Notes under the pieces: generated by a model
Told to the model about the DNA's origin: nothing
What the model saw: only the letters and a program-made list of their open reading frames with translations
Databases searched by the model: none
Translations under genes and position numbers: made by a program
Origin: Actinomadura terrae
GTDB taxonomy: Bacteria > Actinomycetota > Actinomycetes > Streptosporangiales > Streptosporangiaceae
Assembly: GCF_022751215.1 (NCBI RefSeq)
Contig: NZ_JAICDG010000004.1
Location: 806,001-870,000 of the forward strand
Length of the DNA: 64,000 nt
Reading direction: 5' to 3'
Part shown: positions 61,847 through 64,000 of the stretch, piece after piece
Layout: every line of letters begins with the position of its first letter
Numbering within the stretch: the stretch's first letter is position 1

Positions 61847-64000
61847 CTATAGGGCGATAAAGGTAGGCTGCGCAAGTCGTACATCGGTTCCGGCCCCATG
61901 GGCTTTTACTACGCCGTTAATGCTGCGCTCGACAGTCATCGTTTGCGGCGAGGTTGAGTTCGCGGGGACAAGGCGAACGGCCCACGCGTACCAAACATTG
62001 GAGGCTGCCGGAGTGCTGCCGTGCCACGCCCACACGGTCGCCTGCGACGCAGAAGCGGGCGCGGTGAAATCAGCCTGGATATGCGTCCACGTTCCCGCGG
62101 GCAGTGCGTGTGAGGTGCCGACCGAGGACCCCAGGAAGGCGCCGCCGGCGTCGTGCCAGTTGACCAGGACGAGAATGTTCGACCAGCCGCCGGGCGAATA
62201 CGCCCACATCATCGCGGTATAGATCGCGCCGGGCGTGATGGTGCCAACGCCGGTGAGATCGGATCCGCCGCCCCCGCCGGCGGACACGCCGTCCGGTGTG
62301 ATCAGTATTGACCCGGCCGCGCCGAGTTCTGCGTGCACCACGGCGGTTGACCGTGCGACGGTTGCTTGAAAGCCATTCCAACCGGCGATGCTGCTGGAGA
62401 TAAATGGATTAGCGGTCAGCACCTTGCCGACGGTCGTCACCCTGACCCGCTCCCCGCCGACCATAAGGTCAATTGGCGTCGCTTCGCCTCGGGACGTCCA
62501 GGTCGGCCCGGAAGTGGTGGCGACGGAGAGAATTGTGTCGCCGGCCCCCATGGCGGCCGCCAATTCAGACCCGCCGGTGTCGACACGGTCATGCGCGAGG
62601 TCATCGACGAGGCCCACACGCCACGGCGACTCTGGAACGGCATTAAGGTCCAGCCGCCAGCGCAATAGCTCGATCGTCTCCGTGTAACCCTCGACGAGTA
62701 TATGCACATCATCGGGGGGAAGCCACGCCGGCAGACTGGACACGGAAACGTGGTCGCCGAGGTCTAGTTCCGTGACCGCGGGAATGAGGGCCGGAGCCTT
62801 GTGGAGTTTGATGCCGAGGCGGGGATAACGGGCCTCGTCCACGGTGCCGACGTGCGTCCGCCACGCGGCGATGTCGGAGAGTTGCTCGTCACGGGCCACA
62901 TTGAGTGTGACCGATGCGTCATACACCCCGACGCCGTCCGGTGGATCCTGAACCGAAAGCGGGCCGTCCTCGACGACAGAGCGCGCCGAGGAGCCGCCCT
63001 CGCGCGTAATCGTCAAATCGTTGACGGTCTGCTGATCGTCATCGATTGGTTCAAAGGGCGCGGCCAACCCTGGTCGACCGTAGCTGAGTTCAACCGCCGT
63101 CGGTTGGTTGTAAAGCGACACGCGAGTGCGGTATGCGAGTCCGAGTGTCTCGCGCGGCTCGTAGAGGATTCCGCCGTCTGCGTCTGCGGCCTGTTGCAGC
63201 AGTTCTAGGACCGTAGCGATTCGCTGCGGTCCGACGGAAGTTGTTTCGCTTGCGGTGCCAACGAGTGTGAGGGGCACGCCAGTCTCGGCACAAAGCCGCG
63301 TGATTCGGGCCCCCGCGCTTTCACTAGCGAAAGCGACCAGAGCGGATCGAATAGGAACTATGAAAGGGTCGGAAATCTCGGAATGGACAGACACGTGACC
63401 GATTGTGGCGTCAGTGACCTTACCTCCTGGCGCAACGGCGATCTGAGTGACTCGGCCGACAGTTCGGTTTGTCAAAGTTCCCGGAACGGAGGCCCCGGTC
63501 ACAAAGCGGTCATGGATCACTACCAGATTCCATTGATAGTTGACGCTACTTCCGGAGGTAGCGAGATCGAGGGCGATGTACATATTCAAACCGTTTAGTT
63601 CAGACAACGCCCCAGATGTTTGCAGTAGCGTGCCCTCAGAATTGTAAACACGCATTTCCAGGGTCCCAGACGTAGCCGTCGTGTAGACCAGTTCCCATCG
63701 CGACGCTGTTCCTGTACTGGTGACACGCGCGATTACCGCACCGTTGGTGAGGCCCCCCTCGGCAATAGAAAGTAGGAACCGAACCTGAGCTCGTCCGGTG
63801 TTTGTGTAGCTGGGGACAGAGCCGGTCCACGTCGACCCGTTCACCGTAGGCAGGGAATCGGATGCAGCGAAAGCGCTAGAAGAGGCCAGGTCGGGCGTGC
63901 CCTTGATACTCATGGCAGGAGTGCCAGGAAGGCCGGCGGCGAACCGAGTCGCTAGCGCCCCGTCCTCGCATGGCCAGTACGCGCGTGGTGCTGGGCTGAC
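61847..64000 (-). CDS. Large phage minor tail protein, 5' end outside window
   Basis: The frame is open to the right edge (717 codons), and the sequence before the first internal ATG at 63913 (AYWPCEDGALATRFAAGLPG) is clearly part of the protein, so the start is beyond the window. It begins with a concanavalin/LamG-like domain (ASRWELVYTTATSGTLEMRV), has a central tail-protein region (LELLQQAADADGGILYEPRE) and ends with a carbohydrate-binding-like jelly roll (AIYTAMMWAYSPGGWSNILV, VWYAWAVRLV). Such proteins form the distal tail of actinophages with long tails. Confidence 0.82.
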   Translation of the reverse strand, partial: VSPAPRAYWPCEDGALATRFAAGLPGTPAMSIKGTPDLASSSAFAASDSLPTVNGSTWTGSVPSYTNTGRAQVRFLLSIAEGGLTNGAVIARVTSTGTASRWELVYTTATSGTLEMRVYNSEGTLLQTSGALSELNGLNMYIALDLATSGSSVNYQWNLVVIHDRFVTGASVPGTLTNRTVGRVTQIAVAPGGKVTDATIGHVSVHSEISDPFIVPIRSALVAFASESAGARITRLCAETGVPLTLVGTASETTSVGPQRIATVLELLQQAADADGGILYEPRETLGLAYRTRVSLYNQPTAVELSYGRPGLAAPFEPIDDDQQTVNDLTITREGGSSARSVVEDGPLSVQDPPDGVGVYDASVTLNVARDEQLSDIAAWRTHVGTVDEARYPRLGIKLHKAPALIPAVTELDLGDHVSVSSLPAWLPPDDVHILVEGYTETIELLRWRLDLNAVPESPWRVGLVDDLAHDRVDTGGSELAAAMGAGDTILSVATTSGPTWTSRGEATPIDLMVGGERVRVTTVGKVLTANPFISSSIAGWNGFQATVARSTAVVHAELGAAGSILITPDGVSAGGGGGSDLTGVGTITPGAIYTAMMWAYSPGGWSNILVLVNWHDAGGAFLGSSVGTSHALPAGTWTHIQADFTAPASASQATVWAWHGSTPAASNVWYAWAVRLVPANSTSPQTMTVERSINGVVKAHGAGTDVRLAQPTFIAL

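Overview
The window is very GC-rich DNA from a filamentous actinomycete and covers the chromosomal replication origin. Gene content and order match the core oriC neighbourhood of Actinobacteria: murJ, pseudokinase, sigM, anti-sigma factor and trxB; then parB, parA and rsmG; then jag, yidC, yidD, rnpA and rpmH; then dnaA, oriC, dnaN, gnd, recF, dciA, gyrB, gyrA, a DUF3566 gene and tRNA-Ile. Codon use, TTG/GTG starts, a Pup ligase gene and the DUF6049/murJ pair suggest Streptosporangiales, perhaps an Actinomadura-like genus. That placement is inference.

Layout. 0-6.6 kb: 3' end of a peptide-binding ABC protein, a small Cys-rich protein, an MFS transporter, bioA, the CCA-adding enzyme and a YbaK-type deacylase. 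6.7-16.9 kb: a cell-envelope block (DUF6049 protein, MurJ, a secreted-domain pseudokinase, SigM and its zinc anti-sigma factor). The DUF6049 reading frame runs about 1.07 kb into murJ in another frame. 17.1-26.1 kb: an alpha/beta hydrolase, trxB behind a good sigma-R promoter, a PafA Pup ligase, a GNAT protein, an aminotransferase and a Ddl-type ligase flanked by two parS sites. 28.4-31.4 kb: rsmG-parA-parB, overlapping by 4 bases at each junction. 34.0-36.5 kb: rpmH-rnpA-yidD-yidC-jag. 39.2-46.9 kb: dnaA, oriC, dnaN, gnd, recF, dciA. 48.0-54.1 kb: gyrB, gyrA, DUF3566 and tRNA-Ile. 54.1-64 kb: accessory DNA with a second DnaA-box cluster, a 3'-truncated phospholipase C-like gene, a lower-GC XRE regulator with two small partners, a tandem hairpin array, and a prophage lysis/tail module running off the right edge.

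Together the genes couple initiation (DnaA, DnaN, DciA, GyrAB), origin segregation (ParAB-parS), membrane insertion and RNA processing (YidC, RnpA, Jag) and wall synthesis (MurJ, pseudokinase, Ddl, SigM). The locus is unusual for its many long low-complexity intergenic stretches of 0.7-2.9 kb where related genomes are compact. They hold short tandem repeats, degenerate duplications and decayed reading frames. trxA and a cwlM-like amidase, expected near trxB and parB, are absent.
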